This document shows positions 34,901 through 43,298 of a stretch of 64,000 nt of DNA, one piece after another. The notes beneath the pieces were generated by a model that saw nothing but the letters and a program-made list of their open reading frames with translations, had not been told where the DNA came from and did no database searches. The translations under genes were made by a program, and so were the position numbers. The DNA is from Phycisphaerae bacterium (GTDB taxonomy: Bacteria > Planctomycetota > Phycisphaerae > Phycisphaerales > SM1A02), in the NCBI GenBank assembly GCA_002705085.1, contig PAHO01000044.1, positions 32,691-96,690 of the forward strand. The letters run 5' to 3'. Position 1 is the stretch's first letter. Every line of letters starts with the position of its first letter.

Positions 34901-35216
34901 CGCGTTGGATGGTTTCAATGCGGCGTGTGAGGGCCCCGGCATTGGCAAGTACATCACCGCTGATGGGGTCGAGAGGAGCGAAGTGCAAACTTTGCACACC
35001 CAAGGATGACCAGATCGCATGGGATTCTTCGGCTTCGTCGTGATGGGCGGTAATCAGAAGGACAGAAGATCCTGAGGTTCGGAAGTGTGATTCCGCCAAC
35101 AGAGATGCCGTGGTAACGCCGCAACCTCCGGCCAGACCAACCGTGCCAAATTGGGGAAGACTGGGGGTTCCGTCAAAATCGTCGAGTGGGTTGGTTCTTC
35201 GGTCGGGCTGCGTCAC
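31986..35216 (-). CDS. mfd: Transcription-repair coupling factor
   Basis: Removes RNA polymerase stalled at DNA lesions and recruits UvrA. The 1076-residue protein has the UvrB-like N-terminal module (LLITAHHDEAEE region, LRLDFFGDQVESIRGID), the CarD-like polymerase-interaction domain near residue 410 (EPGDYVVHREHGIAQYLGLE), the RecG-like translocase with Walker A GDVGFGKTE (about 565), DEEQ (about 660) and STTIVENGLDVPRANTMII, QLRGRVGRS, and a C-terminal regulatory module that is somewhat short. The GTG start overlaps the stop of the GH10-like gene (GTGA). It sits in the middle of a tightly overlapped cluster of unrelated-looking genes. Confidence 0.96.
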   Translation of the reverse strand: MTQPDRRTNPLDDFDGTPSLPQFGTVGLAGGCGVTTASLLAESHFRTSGSSVLLITAHHDEAEESHAIWSSLGVQSLHFAPLDPISGDVLANAGALTRRIETIQRASEGAPMLVSASMSSLMQGAMTFDQAQTSLVPLREGQSLDPTVLSKRLAEAGYHRAAIISEPGEFACRGDVVDIFPASGEPPLRLDFFGDQVESIRGIDLDSMASAERRPSASILLARPEVLTQDAQGHLVNALPGDVTCILLEPLDLVERGRSAFDRTAVRGVHGPPRVLEAILKASSLHLEISRSSGTAEVQLDWPTFSLPQLPSEPSEALQLLAGEFPGARFTVYVEDPAETSRAQRVVNAVMATTQGLSIKVARLRLERGFVAKGRNVDIHVPWHELLGRWQRPSRTVGLGSARSLDAFVEMEPGDYVVHREHGIAQYLGLELRREQDDEEEFLILLFAGGTRLAVPAVKAELVQKYIGGRVAPELSSYGGARWKKKKGRVKDAVRDLAAELIRVQAVRESTPGIAYPGDTEWQVEFEAGFPFVETDDQVAAIEAVKRDMAKPRPMDRLVCGDVGFGKTEVALRAAFKAVESGRQVAVLVPTTVLAEQHLRSFRERFAGFPFRVECLSRLRSRQDAQEVLKATANGEVDVVIGTHRLLSKDVAFADLGLVVIDEEQRFGVEHKQRLLELRALADVLVLTATPIPRTLHMSLMELRDISTLTTPPVERRPVVTEVIPCQSPTIRRAIEREIDRGGQVYVLHNRVQDIDDVANDIAALVPQAKVVVGHGQMGGGALDSVMRSFVQGEADVLVSTTIVENGLDVPRANTMIIRDANRFGLAQLHQLRGRVGRSRERAFCYLMLPKNGVEDPTALERLRTLERYSMLGAGFRIAMRDLEIRGAGNLLGPEQSGHILTVGYEMYCQLLEQAVSELRQEVSVDHLSTTVDLGVRGGIPVAWIPVDSRRLDVYRRIARADCPSGLRSLSRDLSSAYGKLPRRTKLLFDLAMIRVSAAAADITSVVRDNADVVLTTKHPVRVSETLAKAPGVVRLVDGRHGGHKEVWYRPSRRVAEPAQVVRTLLKHLVPTEDAE

Positions 35217-36676
35217 GCCCCATCACCGCGTTTGGGGAGTTGAACCGAACCCAGCGGCTTGGAGAACTTGGATCGCAACTTGGACCAATGAGCAAGGACG
35301 GGTCGGGCGCCGCCCTGGGCGTCAACCATCCCGCCTTGATCGACCAAGGACCGTGGGTGGTCATACAGGTCGGACCAAATAACGGACTGAACATAGCGAC
35401 GGGAAAGGCAAAGTTGAGCGGTCAGTGAGGCATACTTTGCCTGGGCCTGTCCATCTTTTCCGGCACCTCGGCCGATGGTGACGACAACAGGTTTGTCAAG
35501 AGACAGCAGTCGATCGAGCAGGCAGGCGTTGTCAAAGAGCGTGCGAACCGCCTCACCTTGATGGCGGCCTCCGGCGAGCATGCGGACCCCGATCGCGTCA
35601 CATTCGACGCCGTTTTGCGCGAGGCGTTTGACGAAGTCAAAAGGGTCGAGGCCATAATCAGAAGCGTGTTCGCCCCAGGGTTCACGGACTTCAATCATGA
35701 TTTTGGCATCACGGCGATACTGCCTGACCAAGAGGCGAAGCATGCGAGCCAAGTCAACCGACTCTTCAGGTGAAAAAAGAGGGGACTGGGACGCATTGAT
35801 GCCCGTAGCGATGTTCCAGAAGGGGCAATACCGACCAAAGCGTGCCACCACCTGCTCGGCAAAGTCATACGCCCGGTTTCGGAACGATTGGAAGTCCAAA
35901 GGGACATGATCGGGGAGAACACCGGGGCGCATGGCAAGCAGAGGGCCAACCATGAAAGGCCGGCCCTGCTCTGCCGCCCACAGAACCTTGCCTTCAACGG
36001 AACTGAAGTCAAACGTGTTTGGCTTCGGCTCACAAACCGCCCAGTCGATCGGAATGGTAAACATGCCGAACTGGTCAGCCAACAGTTTTCGTAAACCTGG
36101 GGAGTCAACTGGGCCGTCGTAGCGAACACCGAAGGTGGATGCGGAAGCCGGATGGTTGCCATAGCGACGATGGAGCAAGATCTGAGCATGGGCCAATGTG
36201 AGTTGGTCGCATGCATCGACAGACTTCTTGAGGCCGTCGCGCCCCAAACGAATGCTTTCGGCGGGGTCGGATGCCACCAGAGACTCCACCAAATCTTGTC
36301 GCGCTGCTTCAAATTCAACATGGGCGGGATGATCAAGCGACAGATCGAACATCTGCCACTCTTCGCTCTTGTGGAAAAAGCGGCGAATTCTGTCCCGGGC
36401 CAGTTCTTGAACCAAGGGGTAGGGAACGGTTCGCTCGGGCAAGAGGCAGGTGGTCAGCGGGAGGCGCCGCCCAATGTCGTACTCAACCTCGGTCGCGACC
36501 GTGTGGGCAACCTTCTTGCGGAGGTCCAAGATGTTGTCTGAGAGTCGGGATTCCGCCTCCAGGGCGCGACCCTGATGGTCAAGGAGTCGGGCGGTCAAAG
36601 GGTTGACGGCGGGATCATGGCTTGTGTCGAACTTGGGCACCAAGGAGAGTGTCGCCTCCCCTGCGCCAGAGAGCAA
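35213..36676 (-). CDS. GH10-like TIM-barrel protein lacking the catalytic glutamates
   Basis: 487 residues. An N-terminal accessory region (to about 180) with a beta-sandwich-like look precedes a GH10 (xylanase-like) barrel: FGMFTIPIDWAVCEPKPNTF with the usual FDFSSVEGKV, MVGPLLAMRPGVLPDHVP, and FWNIATGIN at about 286-294. In GH10 this last strand is WDVVNE with the acid/base Glu; here the matching residue is Gly292. The nucleophile strand (ITELD) appears as VVVTIGRG (about 397-404), also without Glu. There is no signal peptide, so the protein seems cytoplasmic. The start is uncertain: TTG at 36676 or GTG at 36640, the latter after GGGGAGG. Enzymatic xylanase activity is unlikely; a binding role is inferred. 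It overlaps mfd by four bases. Confidence 0.7.
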   Translation of the reverse strand: MLSGAGEATLSLVPKFDTSHDPAVNPLTARLLDHQGRALEAESRLSDNILDLRKKVAHTVATEVEYDIGRRLPLTTCLLPERTVPYPLVQELARDRIRRFFHKSEEWQMFDLSLDHPAHVEFEAARQDLVESLVASDPAESIRLGRDGLKKSVDACDQLTLAHAQILLHRRYGNHPASASTFGVRYDGPVDSPGLRKLLADQFGMFTIPIDWAVCEPKPNTFDFSSVEGKVLWAAEQGRPFMVGPLLAMRPGVLPDHVPLDFQSFRNRAYDFAEQVVARFGRYCPFWNIATGINASQSPLFSPEESVDLARMLRLLVRQYRRDAKIMIEVREPWGEHASDYGLDPFDFVKRLAQNGVECDAIGVRMLAGGRHQGEAVRTLFDNACLLDRLLSLDKPVVVTIGRGAGKDGQAQAKYASLTAQLCLSRRYVQSVIWSDLYDHPRSLVDQGGMVDAQGGARPVLAHWSKLRSKFSKPLGSVQLPKRGDGA

Positions 36677-36698
36677 GCGGACGTATCATCCTGCCGAA

Positions 36699-37643
36699 AT
36701 GAGCAGCATCAACACCCCAAACGCCGTGCAATCGACCGACCTTCCGTATCCAGGCCGCCGCCAAGGAAAAGTTCGCGACGTCTACCCGATTCCAGCCAGT
36801 GATGGCCAAGCCCCCCGCCTGCTGATCGTGGCGAGCGATCGCGTGAGCGCTTTTGACGTGGTGCTTCCAGATCCAATGCCCGGAAAAGGCGTCTTGCTCA
36901 CCAAAATCTCCACTGGCTTTTTTGACTTTGTCCGAGGCCTCGATCTCATTCCGGACCACTTGCTCTCCACCGACCCATCTGACTTGCCGGGGCTTTCTGA
37001 AAGCGAGCGGGCCTCACTCGAAGGTCGCATCATGATTGGGCGGGCAGCCAAGGTCGTGCCAATCGAATGTGTCGTACGTGGCCACATCGCCGGCAGCGGT
37101 TGGAAGGAGTACCAGAAGTCCGGCACCGTCTGCGGCATCCCCCTGCCCGACGGCCTGCAACTTTCGGACCGGCTGCCCGAACCGCTCTTCACTCCGTCGA
37201 CGAAAGCAGACGAAGGTCACGACGAGAACATCTCCTTCGAAACAGCCTGCGACTTGGTTGGGAGCGAACTGATGACCAAGCTTCGCGACATCTCCCTGGA
37301 GATCTACACCAAGGCTGCTTCCTATGCGGCAGAGCGCGGCATCATCTTGGCCGACACCAAGTTTGAGTTTGGACACGCTCTTGATGTCAACGGAGACCCC
37401 ACCGACGAGCTGATCATCATCGACGAGGTCCTCACCCCCGACTCTTCACGGTTCTGGCCAGTCGACGACTTCGCACCCGGTCGCGAACAAGCATCATTTG
37501 ACAAGCAGATCGTCCGCAACTGGCTTCAGAGCGAGGTGGACGACGGCCGATGGGACAAAACGCCCCCTGGCCCAACCTTGCCCGCCGAAGTGGTCCAAAA
37601 GACCCTGGCCCGATACCAAGAGGCCGCAGACCTTCTGTTCTGA
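36699..37643 (+). CDS. purC: SAICAR synthetase (phosphoribosylaminoimidazole-succinocarboxamide synthase)
   Basis: Purine synthesis step joining CAIR and aspartate with ATP. The 314 residues are of the longer, yeast-like form: GRRQGKVRDVYPI, VASDRVSAFDVVLPDPMPGKG, VPIECVVRGHIAGSGWKEY, PSTKADEGHDENISF, GIILADTKFEFG and LIIIDEVLTPDSSRFWP, then SFDKQIVRNWL at the C-terminus. The ATG at 36699 is chosen because an upstream in-frame start would run into the divergent GH10-like gene. There is no Shine-Dalgarno; TATCAT ends nine bases before the ATG, which may indicate a nearly leaderless mRNA. Confidence 0.95.
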   Translation: MSSINTPNAVQSTDLPYPGRRQGKVRDVYPIPASDGQAPRLLIVASDRVSAFDVVLPDPMPGKGVLLTKISTGFFDFVRGLDLIPDHLLSTDPSDLPGLSESERASLEGRIMIGRAAKVVPIECVVRGHIAGSGWKEYQKSGTVCGIPLPDGLQLSDRLPEPLFTPSTKADEGHDENISFETACDLVGSELMTKLRDISLEIYTKAASYAAERGIILADTKFEFGHALDVNGDPTDELIIIDEVLTPDSSRFWPVDDFAPGREQASFDKQIVRNWLQSEVDDGRWDKTPPGPTLPAEVVQKTLARYQEAADLLF

Positions 37644-37723
37644 GTCCGCTCACCAACGGGGGCCAATCGCGGCAGCACTTCAGCTGTTATCCAAGCCGTT
37701 GATGACTCCGGGGATGGGGCCAA

Positions 37724-39760
37724 TCATGGAGCCAAGTGCTTGAGCAGCCACGCTTCGTCAACCACCTGAACCCCAAGCTTCTCTGCTGTAGCCAGTTTGC
37801 TTCCGGCCTTCTCTCCCGCCAAAAGATAGGTGGTCTTCGACGAGACACTGCCAGTCACGGATGCGCCAAGCTCACGAAGATGGGCCTCGGCTTCCTTGCG
37901 GCCCAGTGAAGGGAGGGTGCCCGTCACCACAACCACGCAATCCGCCAAAGGCTGGTGGCCGGATGGATCAACACGGACCGACCGGAGATCAACGCCCATG
38001 GCAAACAAATCCATCAAGACGGCCTCGCCTCCCTGTTCATGCAGCCAACGCCACAGGAGCTGCGCCGTGATCTCACCAAAATCTGGCAGCCCTTCAAAAT
38101 CACTGGCTGACGCTGAAAGCAGAGCCTTGTGATCTTCGAAATGCTCTGAGAGGGTTCGGGCGGCCACGGTGCCAACTTGCGGTATGCCGAGCCCAGACAG
38201 AACCCGAGCCAAACCTTGGGTTCGAGCCTGGTCAAGAGCTTTGATGAGCGCGTGGGCCGACTTCTCACCAACTTTCTCCAAGCCAAGGAGGCTCTGCACA
38301 TCGAGTCGCCACAAATCTGCAAATGTCTCAACCAAACCGGCGTCGACCAACTGGGCGACCAATTTGTCGCCCAGCCCGCTGATGTCCATTTGATCTCGGC
38401 CAGCGAACCACGCCAACCTCTCACGGATCTGCGCAGAACACGATGCATTGGTGCAGTAAATCTTTGGCCCGACTCGGATCAAGTCCTGGTGACAGCAGGG
38501 GCAGACTTTGGGGGCATCGATGACCGTTTCCCGGCCAGTTCTGCAGCCAAGCACAGGCTCAACCACTTGAGGAATAATCTCACCAGCCTTTTCGACAAGG
38601 ACCGTGTCTCCCAGACGAATATCCTTGCGTTCGATCTCTTCGATGTTGTGAAGGCTGGCATGCCGGACGGTGGTCCCAGCCAACTGGACTGGCTCCATGG
38701 TGGCCCGGGGAGTAAGGGTGCCACCTTTGCCAATCTGCCATTCCACTTCGATGAGCTTGGTCGGTGCCTGCTCAGCCGCGAACTTCCAAGCAATGGCCCA
38801 CCGAGGCGCCCTCGATGTCGATCCCAGATGAGCCTGCACAAGAAAATCGTCGACACGAAGCACAACACCGTCCGTTGGGTAGCCAAGTGTTGATCGCAGG
38901 CTGTCGAAAGTATGGATTTCCGTCATCGCCTGAGCGGCCGTTCTGGCCAGAACCGATGGGCCATTGACGGGGATGCCGAAATCTTCAAGACGGCGGCGGG
39001 ACTGGCTCCATGACGATCCCAAGTCGTCTGACACGACACCGAGGCCGTGAGCAACGAACCGAAGCTGCCGCTCGGCGGCGACGGTGGGATCCAAACTCTT
39101 CAAAGTCCCAGCGGCGGCGTTTCGGGCATTTGCGAACAATGGCAGCCCTGCCGCCTCACGCGAGCCATTCAACCGGGAAAAAGCAGCATCATCCAAAAAG
39201 ATCTCCCCGCGAACTTCCAAAACGTCCGGTGCCGACTCAATGACGAGCGGAAGATTGCGAATCGTTCTGACTTGCTGAACGATGTCATCACCACGGACAC
39301 CGTCGCCGCGGGTCAAAGCCAAGGCCAAGCGCCCTCGCTCCCACCGCAGACTCACCGCAACGCCATCAACCTTCGGCTCAAGAGCCACCAATACATCGGA
39401 TTGAGGCGCAGACTCAAAGAGAGAGTCTGGGCCGTTTTCTTGTGAAGGAGAATCGATCCCGCTTCGGCCGATTCGATCAAACCACTCTTCGAGTTGAGGC
39501 TGTTCGTAGGTGTTTTCCAAAGAAAGCATGGGCCGCTCGTGGGCGTGAGACGCAAACGCGTCCAGCGGCATCCCGCCCACCCTTGAGGTGGGGCTGTTCG
39601 GATCAGCAAATTCTGGGTGTTCCCGCTCAAGTTGCATCAATTCAGCCAATAGGCGGTCGTAGGCCGCGTCGCCCATGACAGGGTCGGCTTGGACGTAATA
39701 CGCATGGTCTGCTGCTCGAATCTGATTCCGCAAGGCGATGATTCTGGCTTCGCTGTCCAC
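37724..39760 (-). CDS. ligA: NAD-dependent DNA ligase
   Basis: Seals nicks in replication and repair with NAD as cofactor. The 678 residues cover the Ia domain (HAYYVQADPVMGDAAYDRLL), the adenylation domain with nucleophile Lys130 in EPKVDGVA, TRGDGVRGDD, the OB fold, a four-Cys zinc finger (CPCCHQDL..YCTNASC, about 412-435), helix-hairpin-helix repeats (SGLGDKLVAQLVDAGLV) and a C-terminal BRCT domain (about 600-678, DCVVVVTGTLPSLGRKEAEA). It uses a GTG start. No Shine-Dalgarno; TAACAT lies six bases before the start. The dacB gene runs divergently from it. Confidence 0.97.
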   Translation of the reverse strand: MDSEARIIALRNQIRAADHAYYVQADPVMGDAAYDRLLAELMQLEREHPEFADPNSPTSRVGGMPLDAFASHAHERPMLSLENTYEQPQLEEWFDRIGRSGIDSPSQENGPDSLFESAPQSDVLVALEPKVDGVAVSLRWERGRLALALTRGDGVRGDDIVQQVRTIRNLPLVIESAPDVLEVRGEIFLDDAAFSRLNGSREAAGLPLFANARNAAAGTLKSLDPTVAAERQLRFVAHGLGVVSDDLGSSWSQSRRRLEDFGIPVNGPSVLARTAAQAMTEIHTFDSLRSTLGYPTDGVVLRVDDFLVQAHLGSTSRAPRWAIAWKFAAEQAPTKLIEVEWQIGKGGTLTPRATMEPVQLAGTTVRHASLHNIEEIERKDIRLGDTVLVEKAGEIIPQVVEPVLGCRTGRETVIDAPKVCPCCHQDLIRVGPKIYCTNASCSAQIRERLAWFAGRDQMDISGLGDKLVAQLVDAGLVETFADLWRLDVQSLLGLEKVGEKSAHALIKALDQARTQGLARVLSGLGIPQVGTVAARTLSEHFEDHKALLSASASDFEGLPDFGEITAQLLWRWLHEQGGEAVLMDLFAMGVDLRSVRVDPSGHQPLADCVVVVTGTLPSLGRKEAEAHLRELGASVTGSVSSKTTYLLAGEKAGSKLATAEKLGVQVVDEAWLLKHLAP

Positions 39761-39836
39761 ATCAAAATGTTACCCAGTCCACGGCCGAAAATGCCCGTAC
39801 TCACACCATCTGGGCAGTTTGGCCGATGGTAGATCC

Positions 39837-41540
39837 ATGAGAACTGGCCTCATTCGATCCCGCAACTTCGTTATGGCTGCGTGGGCCACTGCGGCCCTGT
39901 GGTCGGCCTCATCAGCCGAAGCCAGTTCGGATCTGAATCTTCGCCTCAGGCGGGTGGTCCAGAACTCGCCGATTTCGATCAACAACGTCACGTGGTGCAT
40001 CCTGGATTCCAATGGTGCCCCCCTCTCCGAACACAACGCCAGTCGGCCTATGAAGCCGGCCAGCACCATGAAGCTCCTCACGACAGCCGCCGCTTTCGAA
40101 CATCTCCCGGCCTTCTACCGCACCAAGCTTTGGGCCCATGAGTCTGAGGCGGGAACCGTCCTTCGCTGGGTTGGGGCCGGCGATCCAATGATGGGCGACC
40201 CAGGACCCTTGAATGACAATCGAGTGCCCGGAACACTGTTGGGCCAGCTCGCGACCGAAATCAGGCGGTCGGGGGTCACCGAGGTGATTCGCCTCGAGTA
40301 CGACGACTCATATTTTCAATCGCCTCGTTACCACCCCAACTGGGACAGTGAGCAGTTCTCCAAGTCGTACCGGTGCGAATCTTCAGCCCTGAATTTTGCC
40401 GGCAACCTCGTCCGCTTAGAGTTGCACCCCCGGTCTATCAAACCCCGCCTTGAACTTTTTCCTTCCGAAGCGTCAGAGATCATTGTCCTGCAGGACAAGT
40501 TCACCGACCTCCGAACAACCAGAGAGAAGGACTTGGTTGGCTTTGATCGGCATCGCGGCCGAAACGAGTTCCGGGCTTGGGGAGTCTGCCGAAACCAGCA
40601 CGTCCTTGAATCCCCCGTCCATGACCCGAGTCGATGGGCAGCAGAACTTCTTGCCACCAGATTGAGGATGGAGGGGATTGTCGTGCTTCAAGTCACCCCC
40701 GCCCAGAGCATCGACAACCCGCCTCAAGGGAATCCCATCCCGACCGCAACCATCAACACACCACTCTTTCGCGTGGCCCAACACTGCAATACGAACAGCA
40801 GGAACCTTTACGCGGAGTGCCTGTTGAAATCGGTCGACCGCCAACTTGGCGGCGATGGAACCTGGCTGGCCTCAGGGCCCGACAACCGAACCGCGGGTGA
40901 ACGCCTGTTCCACGCTCTCTCGACCCTCTTCCCTGAAGCAATGGGTTCAGGCGACGTCATTGACGATGGTTCAGGCCTCTCTCATGAGAATCGCTTGAGC
41001 GCAAGGACACTCGCCAGAATTCTCTGTCAAGCCCAATCTCGCGAGTGGTACCCCGAATGGCTCCAAACCTTGGCTGTGGGCCGAAAGTCTGGAACCTTGG
41101 CCAACCGTTTTCGCAGCAAGGCCTTTGGCCATTGCGTCGTGCGAGGGAAATCTGGATACATCGACGGCGTATCCACCCTTGCGGGCCGGGTGGATCAAGA
41201 TGACGACCAGCACCTGTTCTTTGCGATCATGGTGAAGGACGTCAAATCGAGCAGAGACGCCAAGAAACTTCACGAATCAATTCTTGCCGAAGCGATTCAG
41301 GTGCTCCCCCGCGCTTCAGAAAGCAATGCGTCCACCAATATTGGCCAGAGCCACACTTGGCCCACCCAATCGGCCCTTTCCAAGGCCCCACCGACCCGCC
41401 CCACCCCGAAGGCTTTGCCTCACCCAAACGGCGAACAACTGCGAACTGACACGAACCCCATGCCATCCGGATCAGAGGGCAAAATGATCCTCACCGGGAC
41501 TGCGGTGGCCCTCATTGTGCTCGGCATTCGTCTCCGCTGA
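39837..41540 (+). CDS. dacB: D-Ala-D-Ala carboxypeptidase/endopeptidase, PBP4 type (peptidase S13)
   Basis: Trims or cleaves peptidoglycan peptides in the periplasm. From the ATG at 39837 the 568-residue protein starts with a signal sequence (SRNFVMAAWATAALWSASSAEA). The three penicillin-binding motifs are in order: Ser76-Thr-Met-Lys79 (PASTMKLLTT), Ser321-Arg-Asn323 (CNTNSRNLYAE) and Lys-Ser-Gly near 438 (RGKSGYIDG), plus the large S13 insertion between the first two. A Pro/Thr-rich stretch and a hydrophobic end (MILTGTAVALIVLGIRLR) suggest a C-terminal membrane anchor. The presence of this enzyme agrees with peptidoglycan in planctomycetes. The last 69 bases overlap dprA, which is convergent. 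Confidence 0.88.
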   Translation: MRTGLIRSRNFVMAAWATAALWSASSAEASSDLNLRLRRVVQNSPISINNVTWCILDSNGAPLSEHNASRPMKPASTMKLLTTAAAFEHLPAFYRTKLWAHESEAGTVLRWVGAGDPMMGDPGPLNDNRVPGTLLGQLATEIRRSGVTEVIRLEYDDSYFQSPRYHPNWDSEQFSKSYRCESSALNFAGNLVRLELHPRSIKPRLELFPSEASEIIVLQDKFTDLRTTREKDLVGFDRHRGRNEFRAWGVCRNQHVLESPVHDPSRWAAELLATRLRMEGIVVLQVTPAQSIDNPPQGNPIPTATINTPLFRVAQHCNTNSRNLYAECLLKSVDRQLGGDGTWLASGPDNRTAGERLFHALSTLFPEAMGSGDVIDDGSGLSHENRLSARTLARILCQAQSREWYPEWLQTLAVGRKSGTLANRFRSKAFGHCVVRGKSGYIDGVSTLAGRVDQDDDQHLFFAIMVKDVKSSRDAKKLHESILAEAIQVLPRASESNASTNIGQSHTWPTQSALSKAPPTRPTPKALPHPNGEQLRTDTNPMPSGSEGKMILTGTAVALIVLGIRLR

Positions 41541-42191
41541 TGGTTGCAGCATCCCCAGGCACACTTCAAGGTCTTCTTGATCGGTGACCAGCAGTGCGCC
41601 ATCGCGCAACAACCGATTCGATCCAACCCAATCGGCCGAGCCAGTCGCCCCTGGAATCGCCATCACCGTTTTTCCATGCTGTTCGGATGCAATTCGTGCG
41701 GTGGAGAGCGAACCTGACTTCTCAGCCGCCTGAACCACCACCAAGGCCCGACAAAGAGCCGAGATCAATCGGTTTCGCCGGGGGAACCGCCACGGTCGCG
41801 GGGGAGCATCATCTTCGTACTCGCTGAGCAGGCAGCCACCGGAGGCGACAATTGCCCGGAAGAGACCCGCATGTTCAGGGGGATAGCACTGAGACAGCCC
41901 GCTGCCTAGCACGACCGCCGTGCAACCGCAAAGCCGAAGGCACTCTCGATGGGCCGCAGCATCAATGCCTCTGGCCCCACCACTGATGATGCCCCAACCT
42001 GCGGAGATGGCCCCCTTGACCATCCAGGGCAGGGATGCAAGCGCGCATGAAGAGGGCCGACGAGAGCCAACGACGCCTAAGAGGGGCACGCGGGGGAGAG
42101 ACCCGCAAGCCCGGAGGCGAAAGGGCATGTCCGGAAGCTGGCGGATGTGGTCAGGAAGAATAATGTTCCGGCTCAAGCCGGCCAATATCAC
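41472..42191 (-). CDS. dprA: DNA-processing protein DprA, short form
   Basis: Loads RecA on incoming single-stranded DNA during natural transformation. The 239 residues correspond to the Rossmann-like DprA core: LLGVVGSRRPSSCALA, WGIISGGARGIDAAAHRECL, AVVLGSGLSQCYPPEHAGLF, GGCLLSEYEDD, FPRRNRLISALCRALVVVQA, SGSLSTARIASEQHGKTVMA, IPGATGSADWVGSNRLLRDG. The N-terminal SAM-like domain and the C-terminal winged helix found in longer versions are missing or reduced. The GTG start has no good Shine-Dalgarno. The tail overlaps dacB. Confidence 0.93.
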   Translation of the reverse strand: MILAGLSRNIILPDHIRQLPDMPFRLRACGSLPRVPLLGVVGSRRPSSCALASLPWMVKGAISAGWGIISGGARGIDAAAHRECLRLCGCTAVVLGSGLSQCYPPEHAGLFRAIVASGGCLLSEYEDDAPPRPWRFPRRNRLISALCRALVVVQAAEKSGSLSTARIASEQHGKTVMAIPGATGSADWVGSNRLLRDGALLVTDQEDLEVCLGMLQPSAETNAEHNEGHRSPGEDHFAL

Positions 42192-42238
42192 CTGATGATG
42201 CCTTGGAGAAAGAGTTCGACGGAAAACTTCTCAGTCAA

Positions 42239-43171
42239 TCAATCCTCGAACTCGTACTCCTCATCGTCGTCATCGCCAAATCCGGAATCCTCTTCATCAT
42301 CCTCCTCGTCCGGGGCAACGGGATCATCTGATTCCAGCTCGTCTGACTGATCGTCATCCTCGTCTTCATCATCGTCATCGTCGAAGAAGAAGCCATCGTC
42401 TTCATCTTCATCCTGATCATCTTCTTCGTCATCAAAGTAAAAGAGATCACCCTCGTCTTCATCATCAATAGCGAGGGATGGGGAGAGGGAATCAGTCCCA
42501 TCAACTGGGGTAGGCATCCATTCCCAGTCTTGAGGCGGGTGGGTGGGAGTTGGGGCCAGAACAGCGGTTGCATGCATCACAGGCTCTCCAGAAGATCGAA
42601 CATTCTGGGGAGTTGTATCGTCCAACAGAGGGGAAGAAGCATGAATTTTTCTCTCTCCGCCGCCAGAAAGGACGCTGGCAAAAATCAAAGTCAGGCCAAA
42701 AGCGGCGACTGGGCCACGTTGGCCAGGGGTCAGCAGATGCCAACCCGAGAGGGTCTGGGAAGGATCAGGGGCCATGGGGACGGCACGGGGCTCTGGAAGA
42801 TCAAGCAACGGATGGGTCCAGCGGACCCCGAAGCCGGCTCCTGAAGGGGCGACATCCAGAACGACCGAACGCAAATCCTCAAGACGTTCAGCCGGAACAT
42901 GGTGTCCGCCCCGAAGAGCCTCCAAGTCATGGACCCGACTGGCCACCCGGTGCTGGGCCACTTGGGCGGATTGAAGGCGATCAGAGGCGTCTTGACGAAG
43001 AGCCTGAGCATTGGCCAGTGGCTGAAGATCACCAGAGGCGATCGCGATCGCGAGGCAGCACGCTCCGCCCATGGCGAGCAATGTCATTGGCGAGTGACGC
43101 ACAGCCAGAAATCGGCCGTACAGACTGATGAACTTGAGCCCAATTCCAAGCCAAAGGAACGGAGCCGACAA
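42239..43171 (-). CDS. Membrane protein with hyperacidic C-terminal tail
   Basis: 310 residues, start uncertain (TTG at 43171 or ATG at 43087). One or two hydrophobic segments near the N-terminus (FLWLGIGLKFISLYG, TLLAMGGACCLAIAIA), a helical, coiled-coil-prone stretch (about 50-100, QALRQDASDRLQSAQVAQHR), a third hydrophobic segment (about 155-170, GPVAAFGLTLIFASVLSGG), a Pro-rich linker and a C-terminal 75 residues of which about 51 are Asp or Glu, with runs such as DDDDDEDEDDD. No known family is recognised. The acidic tail may bind calcium or basic proteins. It lies 47 bases upstream of dprA on the same strand. Confidence 0.65.
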   Translation of the reverse strand: MSAPFLWLGIGLKFISLYGRFLAVRHSPMTLLAMGGACCLAIAIASGDLQPLANAQALRQDASDRLQSAQVAQHRVASRVHDLEALRGGHHVPAERLEDLRSVVLDVAPSGAGFGVRWTHPLLDLPEPRAVPMAPDPSQTLSGWHLLTPGQRGPVAAFGLTLIFASVLSGGGERKIHASSPLLDDTTPQNVRSSGEPVMHATAVLAPTPTHPPQDWEWMPTPVDGTDSLSPSLAIDDEDEGDLFYFDDEEDDQDEDEDDGFFFDDDDDEDEDDDQSDELESDDPVAPDEEDDEEDSGFGDDDDEEYEFED

Positions 43172-43298
43172 GAAGTGGGGGTCGCTGAATGCACTGGCTC
43201 AAGCCAGGCAGGACTCGCCCCAGCCCCGCCCTATGGGACATCACAAGATTGCAGGGGCCAATCCGATGGAGCCCCCCGTGCCCCGGTAGGATTTTTCC

